DNA of 64,000 nt from Nostoc sp. NIES-3756 (GTDB lineage Bacteria > Cyanobacteriota > Cyanobacteriia > Cyanobacteriales > Nostocaceae). Positions 47,350 through 56,473 of the stretch are shown in pieces. Positions within the stretch are counted from its first letter, which is position 1. Each line of letters begins with the position of its first letter. The notes under the pieces are model-generated. The model saw only the letters and a list, made by a program, of their open reading frames with translations, was not told the DNA's origin and did not search any database. A program made the position numbers and the translations under genes. The stretch is from NCBI RefSeq assembly GCF_001548375.1, contig NZ_AP017296.1, forward strand, positions 186,001 through 250,000. The letters are read 5' to 3'.

Positions 47350-47387
47350 GGCGTAAATAGAAGGTTCGTGCAACCAGGGGCAACCTT
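47350..47387 (+). repeat. Left 38-bp terminal inverted repeat
   Basis: It begins GGCGTAAATAG and matches the reverse complement of 51331-51368 at 36 of 38 positions by eye. 38 bp is the classical Tn3-family length. It abuts the broken alkB gene. Confidence 0.85.
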
Positions 47388-47447
47388 GTAAAATTCTGTA
47401 AAAATTACCCTTTTTTTAGCCTTGATTGATAAGAAATACAAATGATA

Positions 47448-47480
47448 ACTTTGCCTAGTTCGTGTCAATTTAGGCAAAGT
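47448..47480. promoter_or_regulatory. Candidate recombinase core site
   Basis: Perfect 10-bp arms (ACTTTGCCTA, 47448-47457, and its complement at 47471-47480) are separated by 13 bp, 38 bp before the recombinase start. The location and symmetry fit a resolution site for a TnpI-type tyrosine recombinase. It could instead be an autoregulatory operator. Confidence 0.45.
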
Positions 47481-47518
47481 ATGATGGAGATAGCAACCAA
47501 GACATGAGGATTTGACCC

Positions 47519-48139
47519 ATGTCTACCCAGACTACTCAAGTTCCATTTTCGGCAAAGTCAACCAACTACTCGACTCCACCAGCAAAACGCCCATCCGCAC
47601 GCGAACGAGAATATTTGCGACCGAAGGAAGTTGAAGCAATGATCAGTGCGGCTCGTGCTGTCGGTCGGCATGGGGTGAGGGATGCAGCGATGATTTTAGT
47701 TATGTTCCGGCATGGACTTCGCACTGCTGAGTTAATTGCACTCAAGTGGTCACAAATAGATTTTTCAGAGGGCTATATCGACATTCATCGCCTAAAACAT
47801 GGGCATGATACCGTTCATCCGTTACGCGCTCCTGAACTCAGAGCGTTGCGCCAACTGCAACGGGATTATCCCGATACTCCCTATGTTTTTGTGTCCGAGC
47901 GCAAAGCTCCACTATCAACCAGAGCCGTTCGTCACATTATTGCACGAGCAGGCTCGTGTGCTGGAATTACTGAACCAGTTCATCCCCATCAACTGCGCCA
48001 TGCTTGTGGCTACTATTTAGCATCCCTTGGTCATGATACCAGAGCAATTCAAGACTATTTAGGACATAAAAATATACACCACACAGTTCGTTATACTCAA
48101 ATGTCGCCTCAAAGATTTGAAAAGTTCTGGAGGGATTAA
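47519..48139 (+). CDS. Tyrosine recombinase (probable cointegrate resolvase)
   Basis: A 206-residue tyrosine recombinase with all catalytic residues: R68 (H-G-L-R-T-A-E-L), K93 (R-L-K-H-G), H157 and R160 (H-P-H-Q-L-R-H-A), H183 (L-G-H-K-N) and Y192 (V-R-Y-T-Q). It is shorter than XerC/D because the N-terminal core-binding domain is nearly absent; only about 25 residues precede the catalytic domain. In Tn3 elements such an enzyme resolves cointegrates in place of a serine resolvase. It overlaps the 3' end of tnpA by 4 bp in convergent orientation. A symmetric candidate site lies just upstream. Confidence 0.9.
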   Translation: MSTQTTQVPFSAKSTNYSTPPAKRPSAREREYLRPKEVEAMISAARAVGRHGVRDAAMILVMFRHGLRTAELIALKWSQIDFSEGYIDIHRLKHGHDTVHPLRAPELRALRQLQRDYPDTPYVFVSERKAPLSTRAVRHIIARAGSCAGITEPVHPHQLRHACGYYLASLGHDTRAIQDYLGHKNIHHTVRYTQMSPQRFEKFWRD

Positions 48140-51114
48140 GCAACCAGTTGTTGTGTCAAACCAGCAATCCTCTCGTTGAGATCAAGCTTAAATGTACCAT
48201 AAGGATTGACATGACTAAAAATCAAAGGAGTAATTGCTCTAAAATCGACTTCAGTTAACTTTTGCTGCCAATGTTTCTGCTCCAGAACACTCTGAATCAT
48301 CAAAGTATTCACATAGACCAAACATATCTGCAATAGGTGCAAAGATAAAACCGATAACTCCTGACTTTCCAAGCGATTAGAAGCAAACTCTCCACCCTTA
48401 CCGTAGAAGATAAAATCATTAACCCCATTCCATCTTTCTACTACATTTAATCCTTCATTAACTTCCCGCCGCACTTCCGACTCGTCAAGATACTGGCACA
48501 AGAAAATTGTTTTAATTACTCTTCCTAATTCGAGTAAAGCCAGATAAGTAGGATGTTTGAATGGATTTTTGCTAAAGCGTTTTAAAATAGCTTCAGTTTC
48601 TGTCGTTCCCAGCCTTAAAGCAGTAGTATACTTCACCATTTGGTCATACTGTTGACGAATTAAATCCCAATTAATTGGACGAGTTAGAATAGGCTGTAAA
48701 TTAGGGTAAGCATCAGATTGTCCAGTATAAGGACGATATAACTTCTGTACCTTAATCCGCTTCAATCGGGGCATTAACTGAAATCCCAACAGATGTGTGA
48801 AAGCAAAGGCCACCTCACTTTGACCATGACTATCCACGTAGTTTTTCTGCACGTCCATATTGGTACAGTGACGTAATACCCCTTCAATCATGGCTGCAAC
48901 TTCACTACTGGAACAAGTTTTGAGTTGGGAATAGATACAGGTAGATTTCTTCTCGACGTGCCAATAAATCATCACTCCTCGACCACCGTAACGCAAATGA
49001 TACTGAGTCATAAGATTCTGCTCCCATGCTCCAAAATGCTTGCTGTCACTGGCACAGGTGGTAGTTCCCTCACCCCAAATCTGGGGTAAACGAATCTCAA
49101 AAATGGCATTAATAACGTCTGCAATAGCACTACGTAACTGGTCTTTGTGGATATAGCGACGACGTACATAGAGTAAATCTTGATAGTTTTCCCCATTTAT
49201 CCCTGTATTAATTCTCTTCAATCCGGTATTTGTTCCCATACCGTAGAGACACAGTAATAATCGCTTTTGTAGTGTTTCTCTATCAATAATTTCTCTTGTC
49301 CCCATACTTTTAAAATTACGGGTAAAATCTACTCTTAAATCTGTTTCTTTGAGAATGTCTAAAAGGCTGGTTTGATGCCAAATGTGATTTATTTCACCCT
49401 TCAGTCGTTTGAGATTGATAGGTTCAGGTACAGGGTCTATTGGGCTAAGTCTAATTAAACCTTGACCTTTCTTACCGAGAATAGTGACATCTGGGTTTTT
49501 GGGCATTCCCTGATCTAGTTTTTCTAACCCTTGTGCCATTTGTTGTTGTAAGTTTGAGATAAAAGTTTCTACATCTAATGGAAGGGTTAAAGCTTGATAG
49601 TAAATCTGACGTTTTTGGTCAAAATCAGTTGGTAAATCATAATCTGGATTACCGTAACGAGAAGCTCCTACTACCCAAATTTCCTTACAACTGAGTCTTT
49701 CTCTAAGAGCTTGCAAAACGCTAATCTCGTAGTTGATACGGTTGATACGTTCTTTTCCATCAGCGTCAATTTCTAAGAGAATTTCTTTCCAACCACTTTT
49801 GAGGACTCCATCAATTGGTATCACTTCCCCTGCATCATAATATCGGGCTTTACTTGAGGTATATTTTTTAAGCAACTCTAATGCTTGAATTACTGGACGA
49901 TGAATATCATTGTTGGAGCAAAATTCCAGGACTTCTAAAAGTTGAGGAATCATCCGGCGGTAGTGACTGGCAAAGGATGAACGCATTATAGTGTGGACTC
50001 TTTGGCGATAAGCTGTACCAGTTGCTTTATACTCAGCCACCAAATCTTTGAGAGTTTTTTGAGATACTACAGGATATATTACCTTTTCAATTACTCCCGC
50101 AGGTTCAGCTACTGCTACTTCAGCAATGCGAAATAAAAGATTTGTTTTTCCTGTTACTTCTTTAAAGTCTGAAACTAATTCTTTGTTAATGCGTCTTTCA
50201 GCCCTTGTACCAATACGTTGAATGATTGACATTAGTAAATCGATTAGATTATCGGTAATCTCTTGAGAGCGTTGGAGACAAAAAGCTGCCATTAGGGTGT
50301 AGCGAATAGCAGGTGGATGTTGTCGCAGATGATAAGGAGTTTCTGTTGCAGTCCGATGACGGTATATTTTAATCAGTTTTGGTGATATTCCTGCAAATAA
50401 ATCAGGTGGTAAACCAACTGTACGAATACGTTTTAGTTTTTCGATTTCGGTTAAGAAACTTCCTAATCCAACTGGACCAGGGTCTGTTTTGAGAAATGCA
50501 AATTCGGAAGTTTTTAGCTTGAGAGAATCTTGTTTATCAGCTTCATTGTCTGATTCTTCTGTGCTTAATAAAATTTCAATTTGAGAAATGGTTTCTTTTG
50601 ATAGCTTAGAAAAAGTGTGATGACAGAAGTTGGTTTCATATTGACTTATGGCACTACGAATCAAACGTTCAATTTGTTTGGATGTTGGTGGTTCAATTTG
50701 CAATAAGCGAAACCTTTGATATGTTTGTTCTTCCAGTGGTTCAAATCTTTGTTCGTTGGGTAAAATAAAAGCAATTAACCAATCAGATATCTCCTCGGAA
50801 TCAGACGTTGTAGCTGTCCGAAATCCAAATAAATCTCGAATTTCAGCACGATGATTTTTGATGGAACGCCCTTGCCAATTGTATTGAGAATATAATGATG
50901 GGTCTGATTTTAGTTGTGATGCTATGTATGTAATCACAGTTTCTGGTATTTCTGCGCTTGAGTCAGGAAAACGAGCCATTATTTGAAAATATTTCAGTAA
51001 AATGGCAAAACCAATTTGTCCTGCACCTACTTTCTTCTTCACCAGTTCTAATTCTTGTGGAATGAGAGTCCAATTTTCTACAAGTTCTTCTGTGCTTTGA
51101 GGCGGTTTAACCAT
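48136..51114 (-). CDS. tnpA: Tn3-family transposase
   Basis: A 992-residue transposase of the usual Tn3 length. The N-terminal DUF4158-like part has [14 protein letters not shown]. The catalytic triad lies at D near 688 (A-S-D-S-K-H-F-G-A), D near 760 ([11 protein letters not shown] followed by L-L-G-F-Q) and E near 908 ([10 protein letters not shown]), spacing typical of the family. It catalyses replicative transposition through the 38-bp ends. The frame is full length with no interruption, so the element may be active. About 215 bp of AT-rich sequence separates its start from the right terminal repeat. Confidence 0.96.
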   Translation of the reverse strand: MVKPPQSTEELVENWTLIPQELELVKKKVGAGQIGFAILLKYFQIMARFPDSSAEIPETVITYIASQLKSDPSLYSQYNWQGRSIKNHRAEIRDLFGFRTATTSDSEEISDWLIAFILPNEQRFEPLEEQTYQRFRLLQIEPPTSKQIERLIRSAISQYETNFCHHTFSKLSKETISQIEILLSTEESDNEADKQDSLKLKTSEFAFLKTDPGPVGLGSFLTEIEKLKRIRTVGLPPDLFAGISPKLIKIYRHRTATETPYHLRQHPPAIRYTLMAAFCLQRSQEITDNLIDLLMSIIQRIGTRAERRINKELVSDFKEVTGKTNLLFRIAEVAVAEPAGVIEKVIYPVVSQKTLKDLVAEYKATGTAYRQRVHTIMRSSFASHYRRMIPQLLEVLEFCSNNDIHRPVIQALELLKKYTSSKARYYDAGEVIPIDGVLKSGWKEILLEIDADGKERINRINYEISVLQALRERLSCKEIWVVGASRYGNPDYDLPTDFDQKRQIYYQALTLPLDVETFISNLQQQMAQGLEKLDQGMPKNPDVTILGKKGQGLIRLSPIDPVPEPINLKRLKGEINHIWHQTSLLDILKETDLRVDFTRNFKSMGTREIIDRETLQKRLLLCLYGMGTNTGLKRINTGINGENYQDLLYVRRRYIHKDQLRSAIADVINAIFEIRLPQIWGEGTTTCASDSKHFGAWEQNLMTQYHLRYGGRGVMIYWHVEKKSTCIYSQLKTCSSSEVAAMIEGVLRHCTNMDVQKNYVDSHGQSEVAFAFTHLLGFQLMPRLKRIKVQKLYRPYTGQSDAYPNLQPILTRPINWDLIRQQYDQMVKYTTALRLGTTETEAILKRFSKNPFKHPTYLALLELGRVIKTIFLCQYLDESEVRREVNEGLNVVERWNGVNDFIFYGKGGEFASNRLESQELSVLSLHLLQICLVYVNTLMIQSVLEQKHWQQKLTEVDFRAITPLIFSHVNPYGTFKLDLNERIAGLTQQLVA

Positions 51115-51330
51115 TTATTATGTTCTCCGTAATGGTAATACCAGTTGCTCCCAAAGCATAAATGAATCTGTTGTTATCAGGTTCTAAATTTCTCTGTACA
51201 GATTTGAGTTTTTTTGTCAAATCTCATAAAAACTATATATTAAGTTTAATTATATTTAAGGGTAAGAAACTTGGGTCAATCATCTACTAAGGAAAATGGC
51301 TGAAACTCCTACTGGTTAAGCATTTCACTG

Positions 51331-51368
51331 AGGGTTGCCCTTGGTTGCACGAACCTTCTATTTACGCC
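51331..51368 (-). repeat. Right 38-bp terminal inverted repeat
   Basis: The reverse complement of the left terminus with two mismatches, ending CTATTTACGCC at 51368. The sequence outside is unrelated to alkB. Confidence 0.85.
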
Positions 51369-51461
51369 AACTAATATTATCATACCCCAAAATAGACACA
51401 TTTTGAAAAAGTTGCAGCACACTGGTAAGAGCCAATTCAACTTTTAAATGATGGTGTGCCA

Positions 51462-52394
51462 ATGTGGTTAAAATACGGTGTAGATAAAGATGGCTATCTA
51501 GTATGTATTGAAGATATCAACAGTGGTAAAACTTTACTTAAGTGTCCTTATTGCCAGGGTGGTTTAATTGCTAAAAAAGGGAAGGTAAAAGAACATCATT
51601 TTGCCCACGATGACGAAACTTGTCGTCCCATAGCTAAAAGGGAATTTCCTACTCTACCACTATATGATAATTTTAATATTGAACTAGCTGGTAAAGATTT
51701 AAAGCAATTAAGACTGCTGTGGAAAGAGTACGGAGCTAAAAACTATCCTATTAGTAGTGACTTAGTATTTCCTGGCTTATTGAAAGCTGGAGTATTAAGA
51801 AAAAACATATATTTAAACCCACCGGGTTATGAATTTAGTGATTTAGGTAAAATTCCTGTGGGAGCTTTGGATTTTCATGGATTCAATGCAGTACAAGAAC
51901 CGCTAATACTGAAAAAGCTGTTGAAATTAGAGTTAGCTTTGAAACACGCTCAACATAAAAATGCCATTGATTCGGAATACAGACTAACAGATTTAAAATT
52001 GTACTGCGCTCAACTTAAACGCATCTTATCTTGCATACTGTATTTTTTAGAAATTAAAACTAATATTGGCACTTTATACAAAATAGGAGTTACCACTAGA
52101 TCCATTCTCAAGCGAATAGCAGAGGTAGAAAGAGATTTAATTCCACACTACGGCACTGTTACTATTAAAGTATTGGATAGTTGGCCGCACAGGGGCAATG
52201 TTGAGTTATATTTTAAACACCGCTATCTAGAATTTAATCATCCCATTGGGAGTTTAACAGAGTATTACAAATTTAATGCAGAAAATATCAAAATTGTCTT
52301 AAGCGAGTTACAACAAATGCAACCTAAAGCACTCTCTCAAGAAGAAATAAAGATTCTTGAAGATAATTCGAGCTTAATCCAAATTGCTGTGTAG
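51462..52394 (+). CDS. CoiA-like zinc finger plus T5orf172/GIY-YIG-like protein
   Basis: A 310-residue protein from ATG 51462 (GTG 51456 is also possible). The N terminus has a CoiA-type metal site, C-P-Y-C followed by K-E-H-H-F-A-H and a further Cys. The middle is charged. The C-terminal 110 residues (F-L-E-I-K-T-N-I-G-T-L-Y-K-I-G-V-T, later N-V-E-L-Y-F-K-H-R-Y) look like a T5orf172/GIY-YIG nuclease-fold domain: Y-K-I-G-x-T, an Arg-bearing helix and a terminal E. The combination suggests DNA processing linked to mobile elements or defence, as an inference. It is the first gene right of the transposon. Confidence 0.55.
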   Translation: MWLKYGVDKDGYLVCIEDINSGKTLLKCPYCQGGLIAKKGKVKEHHFAHDDETCRPIAKREFPTLPLYDNFNIELAGKDLKQLRLLWKEYGAKNYPISSDLVFPGLLKAGVLRKNIYLNPPGYEFSDLGKIPVGALDFHGFNAVQEPLILKKLLKLELALKHAQHKNAIDSEYRLTDLKLYCAQLKRILSCILYFLEIKTNIGTLYKIGVTTRSILKRIAEVERDLIPHYGTVTIKVLDSWPHRGNVELYFKHRYLEFNHPIGSLTEYYKFNAENIKIVLSELQQMQPKALSQEEIKILEDNSSLIQIAV

Positions 52395-52474
52395 TATTGG
52401 TAAAACATCACAGTAAATACTTAAATGTTCTTGAGTCCTAACTTAAACTGATTTGAGCAGTAGTAGGTGTACTC

Positions 52475-52690
52475 ATGTATGAGTTAACAACTTCAATAGA
52501 AGTACGAGTTTGGGAACTAGATAAGAATCTAGAATTAACTACTGAAGATATGTTTGATATTCTGTGTCAAGAATACCAGTTGAAGGCTGATTATATAGAA
52601 ACAGCACTAAGTTGTAAATGTCCATTTGCATTAACTGGCTTCTTGAAAGAATTAGAAGACTCAGAGATTGCTAATTATCTAGATTATTGA
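52475..52690 (+). CDS. Small hypothetical protein
   Basis: A 71-residue acidic protein (M-Y-E-L-T-T-S-I-E-V-R-V-W) with a T-T-E-D-M-F-D-I-L helix and a C-K-C pair. I do not recognise it. It follows the zinc-finger gene on the same strand after 80 bp and could be co-expressed with it. Confidence 0.4.
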   Translation: MYELTTSIEVRVWELDKNLELTTEDMFDILCQEYQLKADYIETALSCKCPFALTGFLKELEDSEIANYLDY

Positions 52691-52815
52691 TAATACTGAG
52701 AGATTAAGTATTCTAAAAAAGAATAATTCAGTCTAAAGTTTTTTCAAATCAAATAACAAAAATTAGCAGACATAAATAAATCAAAAATAGACTGCATAAA
52801 TATCAAAAGAAAAGG

Positions 52816-53190
52816 ATGAAAATCAGAAATGGAATCAAGAGTGAAAACTATACTGGTTTTAAAAATTGGTCTAAGCAAGTTGCGTCTTGGCCATGTGTTC
52901 CTCCTATAGTTTCGATTGACATTGACCAAGAACGCAGTTGCGTGTGGTTTAATGTAGGTGGTGAAAATCGTCCTCTTGTTAGGTACGATATTTTTTCCAA
53001 TATGGGTGGTTGGGAAAGTGGCCATGAGGCTAATGCTGCTGCTAATCCATCAGCTTTCTCTCTAGAAGAAGCCAAAGATTTATATAATCTACTTATTACT
53101 GGCAAGATGAATAATGAAGTCAAGTCAATTTTAACTCTTGTTGCACTTGCTAAAAAATATGAAAGCAGTCCTCAAAATTTAATAAGATAG
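52816..53190 (+). CDS. Hypothetical protein
   Basis: A 124-residue soluble protein, not recognised. A beta-rich first half (V-S-I-D-I-D-Q-E-R-S-C-V-W-F-N-V-G-G) is followed by helices (S-L-E-E-A-K-D-L-Y-N-L-L). AAAAGG lies 3 bp before the ATG. It belongs to a run of small co-directional accessory genes right of the transposon. Confidence 0.5.
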   Translation: MKIRNGIKSENYTGFKNWSKQVASWPCVPPIVSIDIDQERSCVWFNVGGENRPLVRYDIFSNMGGWESGHEANAAANPSAFSLEEAKDLYNLLITGKMNNEVKSILTLVALAKKYESSPQNLIR

Positions 53191-53343
53191 CAGAAATATT
53201 CTGCAAGTTAAAAATAATCAGCAGGTAATTTGCAAGGCAAGTATTTAAAAGATTACCTAGTTTTGATTACTGGTTTGAAGTAAACGAATGCAGCTTTAAT
53301 TTTCGGTGTTCTGAAGCTTTGTTAAATTATACAGTTCAGCTTA

Positions 53344-53395
53344 CGCTTTTGGTTATAGCTGTAATAATTTTATTAAACAGCTATAACCAAAAGCG
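53344..53395. terminator. Long perfect hairpin
   Basis: Perfect 19-bp arms at 53344-53362 and 53377-53395 with a 14-nt AT-rich loop, between two small genes. The stem is unusually long for a terminator and there is no T-run after it. It may be a transcript-stabilising hairpin or a small mobile-element relic. Confidence 0.5.
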
Positions 53396-53453
53396 GAGTT
53401 ACTAAAATGCTGAGTTGCATTTACAATTTACGATTTAGACTTTTTTCTAGAGA

Positions 53454-53918
53454 ATGAAGATAAAAGCGCTCATTATGGAAATAACTCCAGATGATTATAA
53501 AGAATGTCCTCTTGGTTATTCTTGTACGAAATATGATGAAAAAAATGAATATGGTAGACCAATATGGCATAAATGCCCAAATGCTGGTTACTGTCAAGCC
53601 TTAACAGAGGCTTGGTATTTGCCTTTTGAAATTGACTTACCTCATAATTATCATGAGGAAGTGTTTGACGAGTACATGAAATCATATGGTTGGGCTGAAG
53701 CGTGGGATTTTCCTTATTGTGTAGGTGGGCATTTTCACTTTTATACAATTGGAAATGAGTTGCTAGTAGTTAGAAATGAATTTGATTATGGCTTTGCTGT
53801 AGCCATTGATATGGAAAGAAGGCATGATGTCTGTAAGTTTTACAAATACATAATTGATGACCAGGGTTTTTGGTGGTTCCCTAGTGATCATGGTAAACCG
53901 CCAAACTTTAAAGACTAA
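53454..53918 (+). CDS. Hypothetical protein with four-cysteine motif
   Basis: A 154-residue protein, not recognised. Two C-x5-C pairs (C18-C24 in E-C-P-L-G-Y-S-C and C41-C47 in K-C-P-N-A-G-Y-C) could bind a metal. The rest is aromatic-rich, with F-D-Y-G-F-A-V-A-I-D and a final W-W-F-P. ATG 53475 (M-E-I-T-P) is an alternative start. It is convergent with the UvrD-like helicase gene, with a 16-bp gap. Confidence 0.5.
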   Translation: MKIKALIMEITPDDYKECPLGYSCTKYDEKNEYGRPIWHKCPNAGYCQALTEAWYLPFEIDLPHNYHEEVFDEYMKSYGWAEAWDFPYCVGGHFHFYTIGNELLVVRNEFDYGFAVAIDMERRHDVCKFYKYIIDDQGFWWFPSDHGKPPNFKD

Positions 53919-53934
53919 CCTTTTAGATTGCCTC

Positions 53935-56088
53935 TTACTTTTTTTTAGCTTCATCATTTTTTTCTTTTGTTGGATTATACCAATCTGGCTCACCAACAAT
54001 AAACAACTCTGATTTACTGCGAGTTAAAGCAACATATAGTAGATTTTTCTCTTGCTCCTCCTGCCAAGCAAGTTGATTTCTCCATTTCATAGGCACATCT
54101 TCAGGTTGATAAATAAAGACTCTCTCTGCCTCACCTCCTTTAAACTTGTGGATAGTAGATAAAGTGATGGGTGAATTTTCATCACTGAATATTTCATCAA
54201 TATAAGTTTTTAAATCTTCAATACTTGTAGCTTGTGCGTGAGACTGGTAAATAGCTAAAATTGCTTCTATTTTATCTACCAATTTCTGTCTTAATTCCTC
54301 CTCATTATCCAAATCACGATAACGTTGCAGTTTAATTTCTTGATAATGTGCAACAGTATCGTTGAAAAAATTAAAGCTGTAGCCGGGCATTTTGGCTATC
54401 AAATCGAGTTCTTTCTTCAGAGAATCGCCTACATCACGACCCTTAACAGTAGCTTTCATTCCCAGCCCAATTAACTTAATACACAAGCTAACCAATGGAG
54501 CAGTTTTTCGGCTAATGATTACATCAGAGTTTTTGAGAAAATTTTCAATACCTTTTTTTTCAATTTGATGAATTACTCCCTCAATAGCATCTGGGGCTGG
54601 TTCAATGGGGATGCGAGGAAAAATCTTTTTAACCAGGGCGATATGCGACCTCGGACAACGGTAGCAAATCGATAAAGGGAGTTCTACCGCTCTGGTAAGG
54701 CTGACAATGTTGTTGTAGCTTTGGTTATCGGCTCCAGCAAATCCCATGATGGCTTGTCTGGGATCTCCAACTGCAAGTATGCGCCCCTCAAGTCCCACAA
54801 GCATGAGAACTAGGCTTAATTGCAAAGGATTCAAATCCTGACATTCATCAACCAGGACAAATTTGTAAGGCTTAAACCAAGGGCGCTCGTGCAATCTCCA
54901 CTTAACAGCCAGCCAAATTTGATCCGTGTAATCCAGCTTTTTTTGCTTAATTGCCATTTCCTCACCGAGAGTAAGGCAATAAGCAATCCATTTAGCTACT
55001 AGCTGGGGTTGTTGTACACTGTCAATGTCGTGATGTGAAGCGATTTCTTGAACAATTTCTGCTGTTGGTTGTTGATGCGAGAGTCTTACTAAATCAATCA
55101 GCTTGAGAAAATCATCATCATTGCTGATTATCCCTTCTGCCCACAGTCTACCTATTTTCAGTCCACGCTTAGGAATTAAGTTTAGACTTTGAGCAATACG
55201 TTGATACTTATACTTGGCAACGACTATCTCTTCACTATGTTGCACATTAAGCTCTCTTCTAATCAAGCTAAATGCAGCACTATGAAGCGTACTAATTGAA
55301 CTTTTCCACAGGGGGCCAAACTTCTTAATTAAATGGGTTGAGTTATCCTTACCAAAAACACAAATCTTAATTTCATGAGGTTTTAACCCTATCTCCCAAA
55401 GAGCCTTAGCAACAATAGAAAGTGTGGTACTTTTACCAGAACCGGCGACAGCATTACAGCAGCCGTTACCTTTTTGGTTAATAACCCAGTCAATAATTCC
55501 TAATTGAAATCTCGAAGGAACAAAACCAAACCTTGAGCGCAGTTGTTCTGCTTGACAATTGCTCAAATCTGTTACAGATTGGTACTGTCTCACTTCACTA
55601 CTTGCTGTGTACACGGCAATTTCAGTTTCTGGTGTTGGTGAGTCCAGCACTACAGGAGGGGAACTCTCTTGTGGTGAGGAGTGCTGTTCTTCACTGTAGG
55701 ATGGGGCAGAAATCGTATCAGTATGGGGTAGCAAGCTATACGTAGCGTCTGCGACAGGTGAATTTGTCTCCTTTCCAGATGCTTGTTGTATCTGGGGCAA
55801 AGGTTCAGTTAAATTGCCATAGCCATTGTCACCCGGCTGTACTAATTCTTTGCTAGATAAGCATTCAATAGCTAATCTGATTTGTTCGAGTTCATCCGCA
55901 GTTAGTTTATCTAATAGAGGAATAATCGACTCAAATGGGCTGCATTGACCATCAAGCGCTCGTGCATATCCTAAAATTTGTTGGGAGAAAATCTTAGGAT
56001 ATCTGCTAACTTCTGTAGGCAGATTATTCCAATTAGTTTTCTGCTTGGGCAAATGCTGTGTTTTAGGATTTGGATTGCCTCTAGCCAT
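53935..56088 (-). CDS. UvrD/Rep-like superfamily 1 DNA helicase
   Basis: A 717-residue SF1 helicase. The N-terminal 185 residues are a low-complexity, Pro/Ser-rich extension. The motor then has Walker A N-A-V-A-G-S-G-K-S-T-T near 214, motif II V-D-E-C-Q-D near 412, motif III G-D-P-R-Q-A-I, H-K-F-K-G-G-E-A and the terminal motif VI Y-V-A-L-T-R-S-K-S near 686. The second Glu-Ser-Gln of typical UvrD box II is Cys-Gln here. It probably unwinds DNA in repair or plasmid processes. A 20-bp palindrome lies 40 bp upstream and a near copy lies inside the N-terminal coding part. Confidence 0.88.
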   Translation of the reverse strand: MARGNPNPKTQHLPKQKTNWNNLPTEVSRYPKIFSQQILGYARALDGQCSPFESIIPLLDKLTADELEQIRLAIECLSSKELVQPGDNGYGNLTEPLPQIQQASGKETNSPVADATYSLLPHTDTISAPSYSEEQHSSPQESSPPVVLDSPTPETEIAVYTASSEVRQYQSVTDLSNCQAEQLRSRFGFVPSRFQLGIIDWVINQKGNGCCNAVAGSGKSTTLSIVAKALWEIGLKPHEIKICVFGKDNSTHLIKKFGPLWKSSISTLHSAAFSLIRRELNVQHSEEIVVAKYKYQRIAQSLNLIPKRGLKIGRLWAEGIISNDDDFLKLIDLVRLSHQQPTAEIVQEIASHHDIDSVQQPQLVAKWIAYCLTLGEEMAIKQKKLDYTDQIWLAVKWRLHERPWFKPYKFVLVDECQDLNPLQLSLVLMLVGLEGRILAVGDPRQAIMGFAGADNQSYNNIVSLTRAVELPLSICYRCPRSHIALVKKIFPRIPIEPAPDAIEGVIHQIEKKGIENFLKNSDVIISRKTAPLVSLCIKLIGLGMKATVKGRDVGDSLKKELDLIAKMPGYSFNFFNDTVAHYQEIKLQRYRDLDNEEELRQKLVDKIEAILAIYQSHAQATSIEDLKTYIDEIFSDENSPITLSTIHKFKGGEAERVFIYQPEDVPMKWRNQLAWQEEQEKNLLYVALTRSKSELFIVGEPDWYNPTKEKNDEAKKK
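55602..55619. promoter_or_regulatory. Near-palindrome related to the upstream 20-bp palindrome
   Basis: TTGCTGTGTACACGGCAA matches its own reverse complement at 16 of 18 positions and shares GCTGTGTACAC with the site at 56128. It lies within the disordered N-terminal coding part of the helicase gene. It is a candidate second operator site. Confidence 0.35.
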
Positions 56089-56473
56089 AACTTCTGGCTT
56101 TGATAAATATGAGTAAATAATAGTCGATATGCTGTGTACACAGCATAAAGAATGATTAAGGCTATTTACAATTTGCTGTAATAAAGCGAAACTGTACTAT
56201 GCTGCAACAAATGGCTCAAGGTAAATAGCTATTGACCAGTTTGCGCTGTCTGTTAAAACAGTAATGAATTTTACTAAAACTTACACCGTAATTATGTCAA
56301 GAGAAACATTCTTCTTCTTGAAACTGGCTTTAGCAGGGTTAGGTATTTACTTCACTATAGTCAACTTACAAAAGGTATTTTCTTTGATGATCTGATAGCA
56401 TCTACTCAATGTTAGGTAAAACTTCACAATACAACCCGTAAGTTTACCGTACAGTCTGCCGGATTGTATGGTT
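56089..56473. other. Intergenic region upstream of the helicase gene
   Basis: About 385 bp between the start of the leftward helicase gene and the end of the leftward 252-residue gene. Apart from the palindrome at 56128 I see only short frames without protein character. Confidence 0.4.
56128..56147. promoter_or_regulatory. Perfect 20-bp palindrome, candidate operator
   Basis: TATGCTGTGTACACAGCATA reads the same on both strands and lies 40 bp upstream of the UvrD-like helicase start. It is a likely site for a dimeric regulator. It does not match the cyanobacterial LexA or NtcA patterns I know. Confidence 0.55.

Larger units (their letters stand above)
47350..51368. mobile_element. Tn3-family transposon with tyrosine recombinase
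   Basis: A complete 4.0-kb element: 38-bp inverted repeats at both ends (36 of 38 matching), a tyrosine recombinase gene and a Tn3-type transposase gene, convergent and overlapping by 4 bp at their 3' ends. It has no passenger genes. The five bases outside each end (aattc on the left, aacta on the right) do not form a target-site duplication. This fits a later rearrangement, as does the missing half of alkB. Confidence 0.85.

Noticed and set aside
56128..56147. LexA or NtcA box at the helicase promoter
   Set aside because: The palindrome centre GTGTACAC does not match GTA-N8-TAC or the cyanobacterial LexA pattern, so I list it only as an unassigned operator.
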